Positions 15,736 to 22,977 of a stretch of 24,685 nucleotides of DNA are shown piece after piece; position 1 is the first letter of the stretch, and every line of letters starts with the position of its first letter. Source of the stretch: an uncultured Bacteroidales bacterium (GTDB lineage Bacteria > Bacteroidota > Bacteroidia > Bacteroidales > P3); assembly GCA_947177845.1 (NCBI GenBank), contig CAMWVZ010000004.1, positions 1 through 24,685 of the forward strand. Reading direction: 5' to 3'. Under the pieces are notes generated by a model. It worked only from the letters and a program-made list of their open reading frames with translations, ran no database searches and had not been told where the DNA came from. The translations under genes were made by a program, and so were the position numbers.

Positions 15736-15770
15736 CGGACGGGGCCCGGTCGGGACCGGTGCGCCCTCCG
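15736..15770 (+). promoter_or_regulatory. GC-rich stem-loop in the ugd leader
   Basis: The core is CCGGT (15746-15750), loop CGGG, ACCGG (15755-15759). A second stem, GGGC (15742-15745) with GCCC (15763-15766), extends it across a three-base bulge, and CGG (15736-15738) can pair with CCG (15768-15770). There is no T-tract after it, so it is not a standard intrinsic terminator. It lies between the predicted transcription start and the ugd start codon and could affect message stability, protein binding or attenuation. Function is inferred only. Confidence 0.45.
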
Positions 15771-15773
15771 TGG

Positions 15774-15812
15774 ATGAATAACGATAAAGTAAAGTATTAT
15801 ATTAAGGTATGA
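15774..15812 (+). other. Possible 12-codon leader ORF overlapping the ugd start
   Basis: An ATG at 15774 opens a frame reading MNNDKVKYYIKV and ending in TGA at 15810-15812. That TGA overlaps the ugd ATG (15809-15811) as ATGA, a classic arrangement for translational coupling. It starts four bases after the GC-rich stem-loop. No ribosome binding site is visible, but that is usual in this phylum. The ORF is short and in A/T-rich sequence, so it could be chance. Confidence 0.3.
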
Positions 15813-17125
15813 AGATTACGATTGTCGGAACCGGGTATGTCGGTTTGGTGACGGGTACGTGTTTTGCCGAAATGGGTACGGATGTTTGCTGTGTGGATGT
15901 GAATATGGAAAAAATCTCCGCTTTGCAGAGGGGCGTTCCTCCCATTTATGAACAGGGATTGGATGAATTGCTGAAAAAGAACTTGCAGAAAGGGCGGATT
16001 TCGTTCACCACATCCATAGAACAAGGTATAGAGGATTCGGAAGTGGTTTTCTGTGCGGTGGGCACTCCCCCCGACGAAGACGGCAGCGCCGATCTGAGCT
16101 ATGTGCTTGAGGTGGCGCGTGAGGTGGGGCAATATATGAAGTCGTATATGCTGGTGGTGACCAAAAGTACGGTGCCCGTGGGAACGGCGCAGAAAGTGCG
16201 TGCGGCCATTCAGGAGGAACTGGACAAGCGCGGCTCGAAACTCACGTTCGATGTGGCCTCGAACCCCGAGTTCCTGAAAGAAGGCTCGGCGGTGAAAGAT
16301 TTCATGTATCCCGACCGGATTGTGGTGGGCATTGAAAGCGAAAGGGCGAAGGAGGTGATGAACCGTCTGTATAAACCTTTTACGCTCAACGGTCATCCTG
16401 TGCTCTTCATGGACATCGCTTCGGCGGAAATGACCAAATATGCCGCCAATTCGATGTTGGCCACCCGTATCAGTTTCATGAACGATATCGCCAACCTCTG
16501 CGAGTTGGTGGGCGCCGACGTGGATAGCGTGCGCAAGGGCATAGGCAGCGATTCGCGCATCGGGAGCAAGTTCCTCTATCCCGGCATCGGCTACGGCGGT
16601 TCGTGTTTTCCCAAGGATGTGAAGGCCTTGGTGAAGACGGCGGAGGGAAAGGGCTATTCGATGAAGGTGCTCAAGGCGGTGGAAGAGGTGAACCAAACCC
16701 AGAAATCGCTTTTGGTGCGTAAGTTCCTGCGGCATTTCGACGGAAAGGTGAAAGGCAAGACCGTGGCTTTTTGGGGCTTGGCTTTCAAGCCCGGCACGGA
16801 CGATATGCGCGAGGCGCCTTCGTTGGTGATGATAGACGAATTGCTGAAGGCGGGCTGCAAAATCAAGGGGCACGACCCGATTTCGATGACGGAATGTAAG
16901 CGTCGCATAGGCGATGTAATCACCTATTGCCATGATATTTACGAGGCCGCCGACGGTGCCGATGCCGTTTTTCTGGTGACCGAATGGAACGAATTCCGTG
17001 TGCCGGAATGGGAGAGGGTGAAGAAACATCTCGTTTCGCCCGTGATTTTCGACGGCCGCAACCTCTACGACAGGGAGGAATTGCGCAAGGCGGGCTTCAT
17101 CTATTATGGTGTGGGGCTCAAATAA
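15809..17125 (+). CDS. ugd: UDP-glucose 6-dehydrogenase
   Basis: A 438-residue cytosolic enzyme that oxidises UDP-glucose to UDP-glucuronate with two NAD+. The N-terminal Rossmann motif is GTGYVG (residues 7-12). The catalytic region shows NPEFLKEG (152-159), Lys210 in MTKYAANS, and the nucleophile Cys266 in GYGGSCFPKD (261-270). The C-terminal NAD-like domain begins near FWGLAFKPGTDDMREAPS. Length and motifs are normal. It heads the plus-strand cluster and feeds the decarboxylase encoded 9 bases downstream. The start ATG matches the family start (MKITIVGTGYVG). Confidence 0.97.
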   Translation: MKITIVGTGYVGLVTGTCFAEMGTDVCCVDVNMEKISALQRGVPPIYEQGLDELLKKNLQKGRISFTTSIEQGIEDSEVVFCAVGTPPDEDGSADLSYVLEVAREVGQYMKSYMLVVTKSTVPVGTAQKVRAAIQEELDKRGSKLTFDVASNPEFLKEGSAVKDFMYPDRIVVGIESERAKEVMNRLYKPFTLNGHPVLFMDIASAEMTKYAANSMLATRISFMNDIANLCELVGADVDSVRKGIGSDSRIGSKFLYPGIGYGGSCFPKDVKALVKTAEGKGYSMKVLKAVEEVNQTQKSLLVRKFLRHFDGKVKGKTVAFWGLAFKPGTDDMREAPSLVMIDELLKAGCKIKGHDPISMTECKRRIGDVITYCHDIYEAADGADAVFLVTEWNEFRVPEWERVKKHLVSPVIFDGRNLYDREELRKAGFIYYGVGLK

Positions 17126-17134
17126 TCTACTGCG

Positions 17135-18079
17135 ATGAAAAGAGTATTGGTGACCGGCGGGTCGGGCTTTATCGGCTCGCATTTATGTGAAAGATTGCTA
17201 AAGGAGGGCAACGATGTTATCTGTCTTGACAATTTCTTCACGGGACAGAAGCAGAATGTGGCGCATCTGATAGGCAGTCCTTATTTCGAGTTGGTGCGGC
17301 ACGATGTGATTCAGCCCTATTACGCCGAGGTGGATGAAATCTACAATCTGGCTTGTCCGGCTTCGCCCGTGCACTATCAATACAACCCAATCAAAACGGT
17401 GAAGACTTCGGTAATGGGGGCGATCAATATGTTGGGTTTGGCCAAGCGCATCAAGGCTAAGATTTTGCAGGCATCCACCAGCGAGGTGTACGGAGACCCG
17501 AAGGTCCACCCGCAGCAGGAAGCCTATTGGGGGAATGTGAACCCTATCGGCCTGCGTTCGTGCTACGACGAGGGAAAACGTTGCGCCGAAACGCTTTTTA
17601 TGGACTATCACCGTCAGAACGGTGTGAAGATTAAGATTGTGCGGATTTTCAACACCTACGGGCCGAGAATGTTTATGAACGACGGACGGGTGGTGTCGAA
17701 TTTTGTGGTGCAGGCGCTCAGGAACGAGGACATCACCATTTACGGCGACGGCTCGCAGACGCGCAGTTTTCAATATGTGGACGATTTGGTGGAGGGGATG
17801 ATGCGTCTGATGAATACGCCCGATGATTTTACCGGGCCTGTGAATATCGGCAATCCGGGAGAGTTTACGATTAAGGAGTTGGCGGAGAAGGTGATTGCTT
17901 TGACGGGAAGCCGCTCCAAGCTGGTGTACCATCCCCTGCCGTCGGACGACCCCACGCAACGCAGGCCCGACATCACCTTGGCTTGCGAAAGGTTGCAATG
18001 GAAACCGGTGGTGCAGTTGGAAGAAGGATTAAAGAAAACCATCGCTTATTTTGAGGAGGAATTGCGTCGTGAACGATAG
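17135..18079 (+). CDS. UDP-glucuronate decarboxylase (UDP-xylose synthase family)
   Basis: A 314-residue member of the extended short-chain dehydrogenase family. It carries the NAD-binding motif GGSGFIG (residues 8-14), the conserved ACPASPVHYQ segment (about 74-82), STSEVYGDP (from 114), and the catalytic pair Tyr144 and Lys148 in SCYDEGKR. These fit UDP-xylose synthase (UXS), which decarboxylates UDP-glucuronate to UDP-xylose. The neighbour ugd makes its substrate, 9 bases upstream, which supports the call. The usual alternative, a dTDP-glucose 4,6-dehydratase, is less likely given ACPASP and YDEGKR. The product is probably used for capsule, glycan or protein glycosylation, but no glycosyltransferase is in view. 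Confidence 0.93.
   Translation: MKRVLVTGGSGFIGSHLCERLLKEGNDVICLDNFFTGQKQNVAHLIGSPYFELVRHDVIQPYYAEVDEIYNLACPASPVHYQYNPIKTVKTSVMGAINMLGLAKRIKAKILQASTSEVYGDPKVHPQQEAYWGNVNPIGLRSCYDEGKRCAETLFMDYHRQNGVKIKIVRIFNTYGPRMFMNDGRVVSNFVVQALRNEDITIYGDGSQTRSFQYVDDLVEGMMRLMNTPDDFTGPVNIGNPGEFTIKELAEKVIALTGSRSKLVYHPLPSDDPTQRRPDITLACERLQWKPVVQLEEGLKKTIAYFEEELRRER
18053..18059 (+). promoter_or_regulatory. Shine-Dalgarno-like site for rfbD
   Basis: GAGGAGG lies inside the end of the upstream decarboxylase gene, nine bases before the GTG at 18069. It supports that GTG as the rfbD start. Such a good match is uncommon in this window, where most genes lack one. It may be a by-product of glutamate codons. Confidence 0.45.
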
Positions 18080-18953
18080 ATTGACAGTACTTGTGACCGG
18101 AAGCAACGGTCAGTTGGGCAATGAAATCCGACGTGCGGCGAAAGACAGCCGTTTTTCGTTCTGTCGGTTTATTTTCGTGGATGTGGACGTGTTGGACATC
18201 TGCAACCGTGCGGATGTGCAGAACTACATCATGACCCAGAATGTGGATTTGGTGATAAATTGCGCGGCCTACACGGCGGTGGAAAAAGCCGAGACGGATG
18301 TGGAGGCGGCCTATGCGGTCAACCGCGACGGCGTGGCGGTGTTGGCGGAATGTTGCGCCGAAAACGGCACGTTCATGCTGCATGTCTCCACCGACTACGT
18401 CTTTGACGGAAATGCCACGGAACCCTATAAGGAAAGCGATGCCGTGAATCCCACGGGCGTGTACGGGGCGAGCAAGCGGGCGGGAGAGGAAGCCATGTTC
18501 GCCAAAGGGGTGAACGGGATGATTATCCGGACCGCATGGCTGTATTCTTCTTTCGGCAAGAACTTTGTGAAGACCATGCTGCGTTTGGGCGACGAGCGTC
18601 AGGAAGTGAACGTGGTGGCGGACCAGCAGGGCTGTCCCACGTGGGCCTGCGATTTGGCGGCGGCCATTATGCAGATTATCTTGAAGACGGATTTCAAGAC
18701 CCGCAAGGGAGTAGAAATCTATCATTTTACCAACGAAGGAGAATGTTCGTGGTATGAATTCGCCTCGGCCATCATGCAGTTGGCTGGGAAAGATTGCAAA
18801 GTGTTGCCGATAAGCACGGCCGAATATCCGAGCAGCTGCCGTCGGCCTTTGTATAGTGTGTTGAGCAAGGAGAAAATCAAAAAGGAATTCGGTTTGGAGA
18901 TTCCGCTTTGGGACGAAGCCTTGCAGAAAATGTTACTTGAACTGAAAAACTGA
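18069..18953 (+). CDS. rfbD: dTDP-4-dehydrorhamnose reductase
   Basis: A 294-residue reductase (RfbD/RmlD) that makes dTDP-L-rhamnose from dTDP-4-keto-L-rhamnose with NAD(P)H. It has GSNGQLG (residues 11-17), STDYVFDG (107-114), the catalytic Tyr132 and Lys136 in VYGASKRAGE, and the family end STAEYPSSCRRPLYSVLSKE. I chose the GTG at 18069, which overlaps the previous gene by 11 bases and has an upstream GAGGAGG. A TTG at 18081 is possible; the longer frame from a TTG at 18051 would lie mostly inside the previous gene. The other rhamnose genes (rfbA, rfbB, rfbC) are not in view. Confidence 0.92.
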   Translation: MNDRLTVLVTGSNGQLGNEIRRAAKDSRFSFCRFIFVDVDVLDICNRADVQNYIMTQNVDLVINCAAYTAVEKAETDVEAAYAVNRDGVAVLAECCAENGTFMLHVSTDYVFDGNATEPYKESDAVNPTGVYGASKRAGEEAMFAKGVNGMIIRTAWLYSSFGKNFVKTMLRLGDERQEVNVVADQQGCPTWACDLAAAIMQIILKTDFKTRKGVEIYHFTNEGECSWYEFASAIMQLAGKDCKVLPISTAEYPSSCRRPLYSVLSKEKIKKEFGLEIPLWDEALQKMLLELKN

Positions 18954-18961
18954 AGAATAGC

Positions 18962-19408
18962 GTGGTAGAGAAAAAAACAAAAACGACGGCGAAGAAAACC
19001 GCGAAAACGACCGCAAAGACCGCAGCGAGGAAGACCACACGCAAGCGCGCTCAGGAAGAGGCGTTGGTGGAAACCATGGTGCAGTGTATGCAGGAAAAGA
19101 AGGGACAGCATATCGTGAGCCTCGACTTGCGGAAAGTTTCGGGCGCTTCTTTCGATTTCTTTGTGATTTGCGAGGTGGATTCCGCTCCGCAGGCACGCGC
19201 CATTGCCGATGAGATAGACGAAAAGGTGTATGCCGGTTTCGGGGAAGACCCCCTGCATACCGAGGGTTATGCCAACGGCGAATGGGTGTTGCTGGACTAT
19301 GGCAATGTGTTGGCTCATATTTTCAATAAGGAAACGCGCCAGCATTATCGCTTGGAAGATTTATGGGGCGATGCGGGCGTGCGTGTCTTTGAAGAAGAGG
19401 AAAATTAA
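18962..19408 (+). CDS. rsfS: Ribosomal silencing factor RsfS with basic N-terminal tail
   Basis: RsfS (Iojap family) binds L14 on the 50S subunit and blocks 70S formation during starvation. The core runs from about residue 33 with VETMVQCMQEKKGQHIVSLD, FDFFVICEVDSAPQARAIAD, and the end NGEWVLLDYGNVLAHIFNKE. The GTG start gives 148 residues. The first 30 or so are almost only Lys, Thr, Ala and Arg (KKTKTTAKKTAKTTAKTAAR), like a histone H1 tail, and are not part of the normal RsfS fold. Starting at the first in-frame ATG (19076) would cut the first helix of the core, so the upstream start is preferred but not proven. It follows rfbD by 8 bases and precedes ftsH by 18. Confidence 0.9.
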   Translation: MVEKKTKTTAKKTAKTTAKTAARKTTRKRAQEEALVETMVQCMQEKKGQHIVSLDLRKVSGASFDFFVICEVDSAPQARAIADEIDEKVYAGFGEDPLHTEGYANGEWVLLDYGNVLAHIFNKETRQHYRLEDLWGDAGVRVFEEEEN

Positions 19409-19426
19409 GAATCCGGAGAAAAGATT

Positions 19427-21484
19427 ATGGAAAATCATTCGAAACCCGGAGGAGGCAATCTTGGTCCCAACAGGAAACCTCAAGGCGGGAAGCGTCGCAA
19501 CTTCAATATCTATTGGATTTACGGTGTGTTGTTGCTTGTTCTCCTTTATCTGCAATTTACGGGAGGCTTCGGAGGCGTGGATTTCGTCAAGACCACATGG
19601 CACGATGTGGAGGGTATGCTCAAGCGGGGCGATGTGGAGAAAATCGTGGTGGTGAACGGCGATGAGCAGGACCGTTCGGCGGAAATCTTCATCAAGCCCG
19701 AGAAAATCTACGAGAACGATATTTACGAACCCTTGCGCGGAACGGGGGGCAGGGACGGCAACAAGCATTATGTGCTTACTTTCGTTTCTATCGAAACCTT
19801 CGAGAAAGACGTGCGCATGGCGCAGCAGGAGGCCAAGGAAGCCGATACAGTGGGGCAACCGGCGGCTGTCAAGAAGCAGATCATGGAACGCCCCGATGTG
19901 GAGCTTGTGCCCGAAACACGTAGGAGTTTTTGGGAAAACGGAGGGGTGTCGTTCTTGTTTTCGTTGCTCCTGCCGGTTCTGTTCATCGTGCTTCTCTTCC
20001 GGATGTTTTCGCGGGGAATGAGCGGCGGAGGCCCGGGCGGGATGTTCAATTTCGGCAAGTCGAAGGCGCAGCTTTACGACAAAGACACCAAGGTGAGCAC
20101 CACTTTCAAGGATGTGGCGGGGCTGGACGAGGCCAAGGAAGAAATCATGGAGATTGTGGATTTTCTGAAAAATCCCAAACGCTATACTTCTTTGGGCGGT
20201 AAGATTCCCAAGGGCGCCCTTTTGGTGGGGCCTCCGGGAACGGGCAAGACCCTTTTGGCCAAAGCGGTGGCCGGCGAAGCGCAGGTGCCCTTTTTCTCTC
20301 TCTCTGGTTCGGATTTCGTGGAGATGTTCGTGGGGGTGGGGGCGTCGCGGGTGCGCGATTTGTTCCGCATGGCCAAGGAAAAGGCACCGTGCATCATCTT
20401 TATCGACGAAATCGACGCCATCGGGCGGGCCCGTGGCAGGAATACCCTTACGGGCGCCAATGACGAGCGCGAGAATACCTTGAACCAGTTGCTCACCGAA
20501 ATGGACGGTTTCGCCAGCAACAGCGGCGTGATTATTCTGGCGGCCACCAACCGCGCCGAGATTCTGGACAAGGCTTTGTTGCGGGCCGGCCGTTTCGACC
20601 GTCAGATTAATGTGGATTTGCCGGAAATGGAAGAACGGAAAGCCATTTTCCAAGTGCATATGAAGCCTTTGAAACTGGCCGCGGATGTGGATGTGACGTT
20701 TTTGGCGAAGCAGACCCCGGGATTTTCGGGAGCCGACATTGCCAACGTGTGCAACGAAGCGGCTCTGATTGCCGCCCGCCGCAAGAAGAACCATGTGGAG
20801 AAGCAGGATTTCCTCGATGCCGTAGACCGTATCGTGGGCGGATTGGAAAGACGCAGCAAAATCATATCGGCGGAAGAAAAGAAAGTGATTTCGTATCACG
20901 AGGCCGGACACGCCACGGTAAGCTGGCTGTTGAAATACGCGCATCCTTTGGTGAAGGTGACGATTGTGCCCCGGGGCAAGTCGTTGGGCGCGGCCTGGTA
21001 TCTGCCGGAAGAACGTCAGATTACCACGGTGCGGCAGATGCACGACGAAATGGTGGCCACTCTCGCAGGCCGCGCCTCGGAAGAGGTGGTGTTCGGCGAA
21101 ATCTCGACGGGTGCGTTGAACGATTTGGAAAAGGTGACCAAGCTGTGCTATGCCATGGTGGCCTACTACGGCATGAACGCCGAAGTGGGCACCTTGAGTT
21201 ATTACGATTCGACAGGCGAGAGCGAATACAGTTTCGGCAAACCTTATAGCGAGAAGACTTCCGAAATGATAGACGCCGAGGTGCGCCGCATAGTGGCCGA
21301 ATGTTATGCCGAGGCCAAGGGCATTTTGGTGGAGAACCGCGAAAAGTTGGATCGATTGGCCGGTTTGCTTATCGAACACGAGGTGATGTTCCGCGAGGAT
21401 GTGGAGAATATTTTTGGACCGCGGCCGTTCGATGAGGTTCCGCAAGCCGAAGAAGCGAAAGAAACCGAGAATCATGCAGATTGA
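19427..21484 (+). CDS. ftsH: ATP-dependent zinc metalloprotease FtsH
   Basis: A 685-residue membrane-bound AAA+ protease that degrades membrane and regulatory proteins. The N-terminal membrane helix lies near residues 28-45, a periplasmic domain follows to about 170, and the second helix is near 174-193. The ATPase domain has Walker A GPPGTGKT (268-275), pore loop MFVGVG (300-305), Walker B IIFIDEID (323-330) and the second region of homology ATNRAEILDKALLRAGRFDR. The protease site is HEAGH (491-495), with Asp566 (GALNDLEK) as likely third zinc ligand. All catalytic parts are intact. It follows rsfS by 18 bases, including a GGAG, and overlaps or abuts the next gene. Confidence 0.98.
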   Translation: MENHSKPGGGNLGPNRKPQGGKRRNFNIYWIYGVLLLVLLYLQFTGGFGGVDFVKTTWHDVEGMLKRGDVEKIVVVNGDEQDRSAEIFIKPEKIYENDIYEPLRGTGGRDGNKHYVLTFVSIETFEKDVRMAQQEAKEADTVGQPAAVKKQIMERPDVELVPETRRSFWENGGVSFLFSLLLPVLFIVLLFRMFSRGMSGGGPGGMFNFGKSKAQLYDKDTKVSTTFKDVAGLDEAKEEIMEIVDFLKNPKRYTSLGGKIPKGALLVGPPGTGKTLLAKAVAGEAQVPFFSLSGSDFVEMFVGVGASRVRDLFRMAKEKAPCIIFIDEIDAIGRARGRNTLTGANDERENTLNQLLTEMDGFASNSGVIILAATNRAEILDKALLRAGRFDRQINVDLPEMEERKAIFQVHMKPLKLAADVDVTFLAKQTPGFSGADIANVCNEAALIAARRKKNHVEKQDFLDAVDRIVGGLERRSKIISAEEKKVISYHEAGHATVSWLLKYAHPLVKVTIVPRGKSLGAAWYLPEERQITTVRQMHDEMVATLAGRASEEVVFGEISTGALNDLEKVTKLCYAMVAYYGMNAEVGTLSYYDSTGESEYSFGKPYSEKTSEMIDAEVRRIVAECYAEAKGILVENREKLDRLAGLLIEHEVMFREDVENIFGPRPFDEVPQAEEAKETENHAD

Positions 21485-21500
21485 CGAAACCATAGACAGA

Positions 21501-22127
21501 ATGAGTGCCCGTGAACGGATTTTGAAGAAAATCCGCGAAGCGTTGACCCATGCCCCGGTGACCAGTCCGGACGGCGTGGATTTGGAACGGAATGTCTATA
21601 GTCCTATCAAGAATTCACCCGAAGAAGATTTCGCCGAGAAATTCATTGCCGCCGGCGGCTCGTTTCTTTATTGCGAGAACGCGCGCGAAGCGGTGGAGAC
21701 CTTTTCGGAGCTGGTGAAGGTGCGCAGGTGGGAAGGCAAGATTTTCTGCAAGGACCCGGACGTGGCCGACCTGCTCGATTTGGCGGAAGTGGCCTATGGC
21801 AGCAAGAGCGTGGACGCGGTGGTGAGGAGCGTGGTGTTTTGCGGTTGCCGCTATCTGATAGCCCAAGACGGCAGTGTGGTGTGGAACAATGCTTCGGCGG
21901 GCCGCCGTGCCATGGCGCAGGCCGACGATGTGGTGTTTGTGGCTTCGGTGGAGCAGGTGATGCCCGATTTCAGAACGGCGGTGCGCTTGATGAAGGAAGG
22001 AACGGAAAAAATGCCGTCGCTGATTTCACGCTGGACGGGAATGCCTTGTTTCTTCGACATAGACGGCGAATCCATGACGGGATGCGGACCGAGGAATGTA
22101 TATTTGATTCTTATCGATAATCTCTGA
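21501..22127 (+). CDS. LUD-domain protein (LutC/YkgG family)
   Basis: A 208-residue soluble protein. The start SARERILKKIREAL, the central GGSFLYCENAREAVETFSEL and CGCRYLIAQDGSVVWNNASA, and the end TGMPCFFDIDGESMTGCGPR fit the LUD domain of LutC-type proteins. LutC is one of three subunits of the L-lactate oxidation complex, but lutA and lutB are absent here, so lactate use should not be assumed. Homology begins at the ATG used (21501). An earlier ATG at 21474 would overlap ftsH by 11 bases and add nine residues, and is a fair alternative. Placement between ftsH and cdsA suggests an envelope or stress role, but this is unproven. Confidence 0.82.
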   Translation: MSARERILKKIREALTHAPVTSPDGVDLERNVYSPIKNSPEEDFAEKFIAAGGSFLYCENAREAVETFSELVKVRRWEGKIFCKDPDVADLLDLAEVAYGSKSVDAVVRSVVFCGCRYLIAQDGSVVWNNASAGRRAMAQADDVVFVASVEQVMPDFRTAVRLMKEGTEKMPSLISRWTGMPCFFDIDGESMTGCGPRNVYLILIDNL

Positions 22128-22134
22128 AAACCCT

Positions 22135-22977
22135 ATGCTCAAACGATCTCTTACCGGACTTTTTCTGGTCGGAATAACGATTGCGGCCATTTACGCGGGC
22201 GGCATCTATGTGCTTATCCTCTTGGGCATCATCATGAACTTCAGTCTGTATGAGTGGAGCGGATTGATGTGGGGCACGCAGGAAAAGAAAACGATGAGGT
22301 GGGGATTGTTCGTGTCGTCCAACTTGCTGTATGCCGCCATGATGACCTTGCTCTATGCTCGGATAGGGCACGTGGACAGCGGCAAGGCCATGTTTCCGGG
22401 TTTGGTGTGGGTGCTGGCTCTTGTCGGCATCGTGATATGTTCACTCTTTAAGGAAAAGGAAGATATAAACCGCCGTTCCGTGTCGAAGGTGTTGGGCGGC
22501 AGCCTCTATGTGGGCGGTTCGTTGGGTCTGCTCAACTATTTGGCCTCCCCTTTCCATGCCGACGGCGGAAATGTGCTGATGGGCTTCTTCCTGTTGGTTT
22601 GGATGAACGATGTGTTCGCCTATCTGATTGGATCCGCATGGGGGCGTCATAAGCTTTGCGAAAGGATTTCCCCCTCCAAGACATGGGAAGGTGCCGTGGG
22701 CGGGGTGCTTTGTGCCATGGCGGGCGGCATTCTGTGGGGCGTGTTCATGTTGCCGCATGTAAATCCGATACTGTGGATTTCCGTTTCCGCCATAACTCCG
22801 ATAGCGGCGATTGTCGGCGATTTGTGGGAATCGAAACTTAAACGCGAAGCGGGTGTGAAGGATTCGGGCAATCTTCTGCCCGGGCACGGAGGTTTCCTAG
22901 ACAGGTACGACAGCGTGTTTATCGCCGCCCCCGTGGTGGTGGCATGGTGGCAGTTGTTTTCAATGATAATGAAATAA
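22135..22977 (+). CDS. cdsA: Phosphatidate cytidylyltransferase
   Basis: A 280-residue polytopic membrane enzyme that makes CDP-diacylglycerol from phosphatidate and CTP, the branch point of phospholipid synthesis. It has several hydrophobic helices and the CDS signature near the C-terminus: ESKLKREAGVKDSGNLLPGH (residues 232-251), followed by GGFLDRYDS with its conserved aspartates. A second typical motif is SPSKTWEGAVGG (179-190). It follows the LUD gene by 7 bases, and its TAA stop shares one base with the psd start (TAATG). Length is normal. Confidence 0.97.
   Translation: MLKRSLTGLFLVGITIAAIYAGGIYVLILLGIIMNFSLYEWSGLMWGTQEKKTMRWGLFVSSNLLYAAMMTLLYARIGHVDSGKAMFPGLVWVLALVGIVICSLFKEKEDINRRSVSKVLGGSLYVGGSLGLLNYLASPFHADGGNVLMGFFLLVWMNDVFAYLIGSAWGRHKLCERISPSKTWEGAVGGVLCAMAGGILWGVFMLPHVNPILWISVSAITPIAAIVGDLWESKLKREAGVKDSGNLLPGHGGFLDRYDSVFIAAPVVVAWWQLFSMIMK

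Larger units (their letters stand above)
15553..15808. other. Divergent control region between rpsL and ugd
   Basis: This 256-base region separates the minus-strand superoperon from the plus-strand cluster. Going left to right it holds the A/T-rich rpsL leader, the rpsL promoter (15607-15637), a run of A and T with no clear feature, a plus-strand -7 element (15718-15725), a GC-rich stem-loop (15736-15770) and a short leader ORF (15774-15812). The half near ugd is much richer in G and C than the half near rpsL. No intrinsic terminator is seen, which fits divergent transcription. Confidence 0.8.

Noticed and set aside
15797..17182. A 461-codon open frame opposite ugd
   Set aside because: It is a shadow of ugd, with no start context, no domain and a composition full of His and Arg.
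18051..18068. The longer rfbD start at the TTG at 18051
   Set aside because: It adds MRRNCV within the previous gene and is not needed. The GTG at 18069 has a good upstream GAGGAGG.
19361..21493. A 710-codon open frame on the minus strand opposite ftsH
   Set aside because: ftsH has all catalytic motifs on the plus strand; the antisense frame has a His- and Arg-rich composition and no domain.
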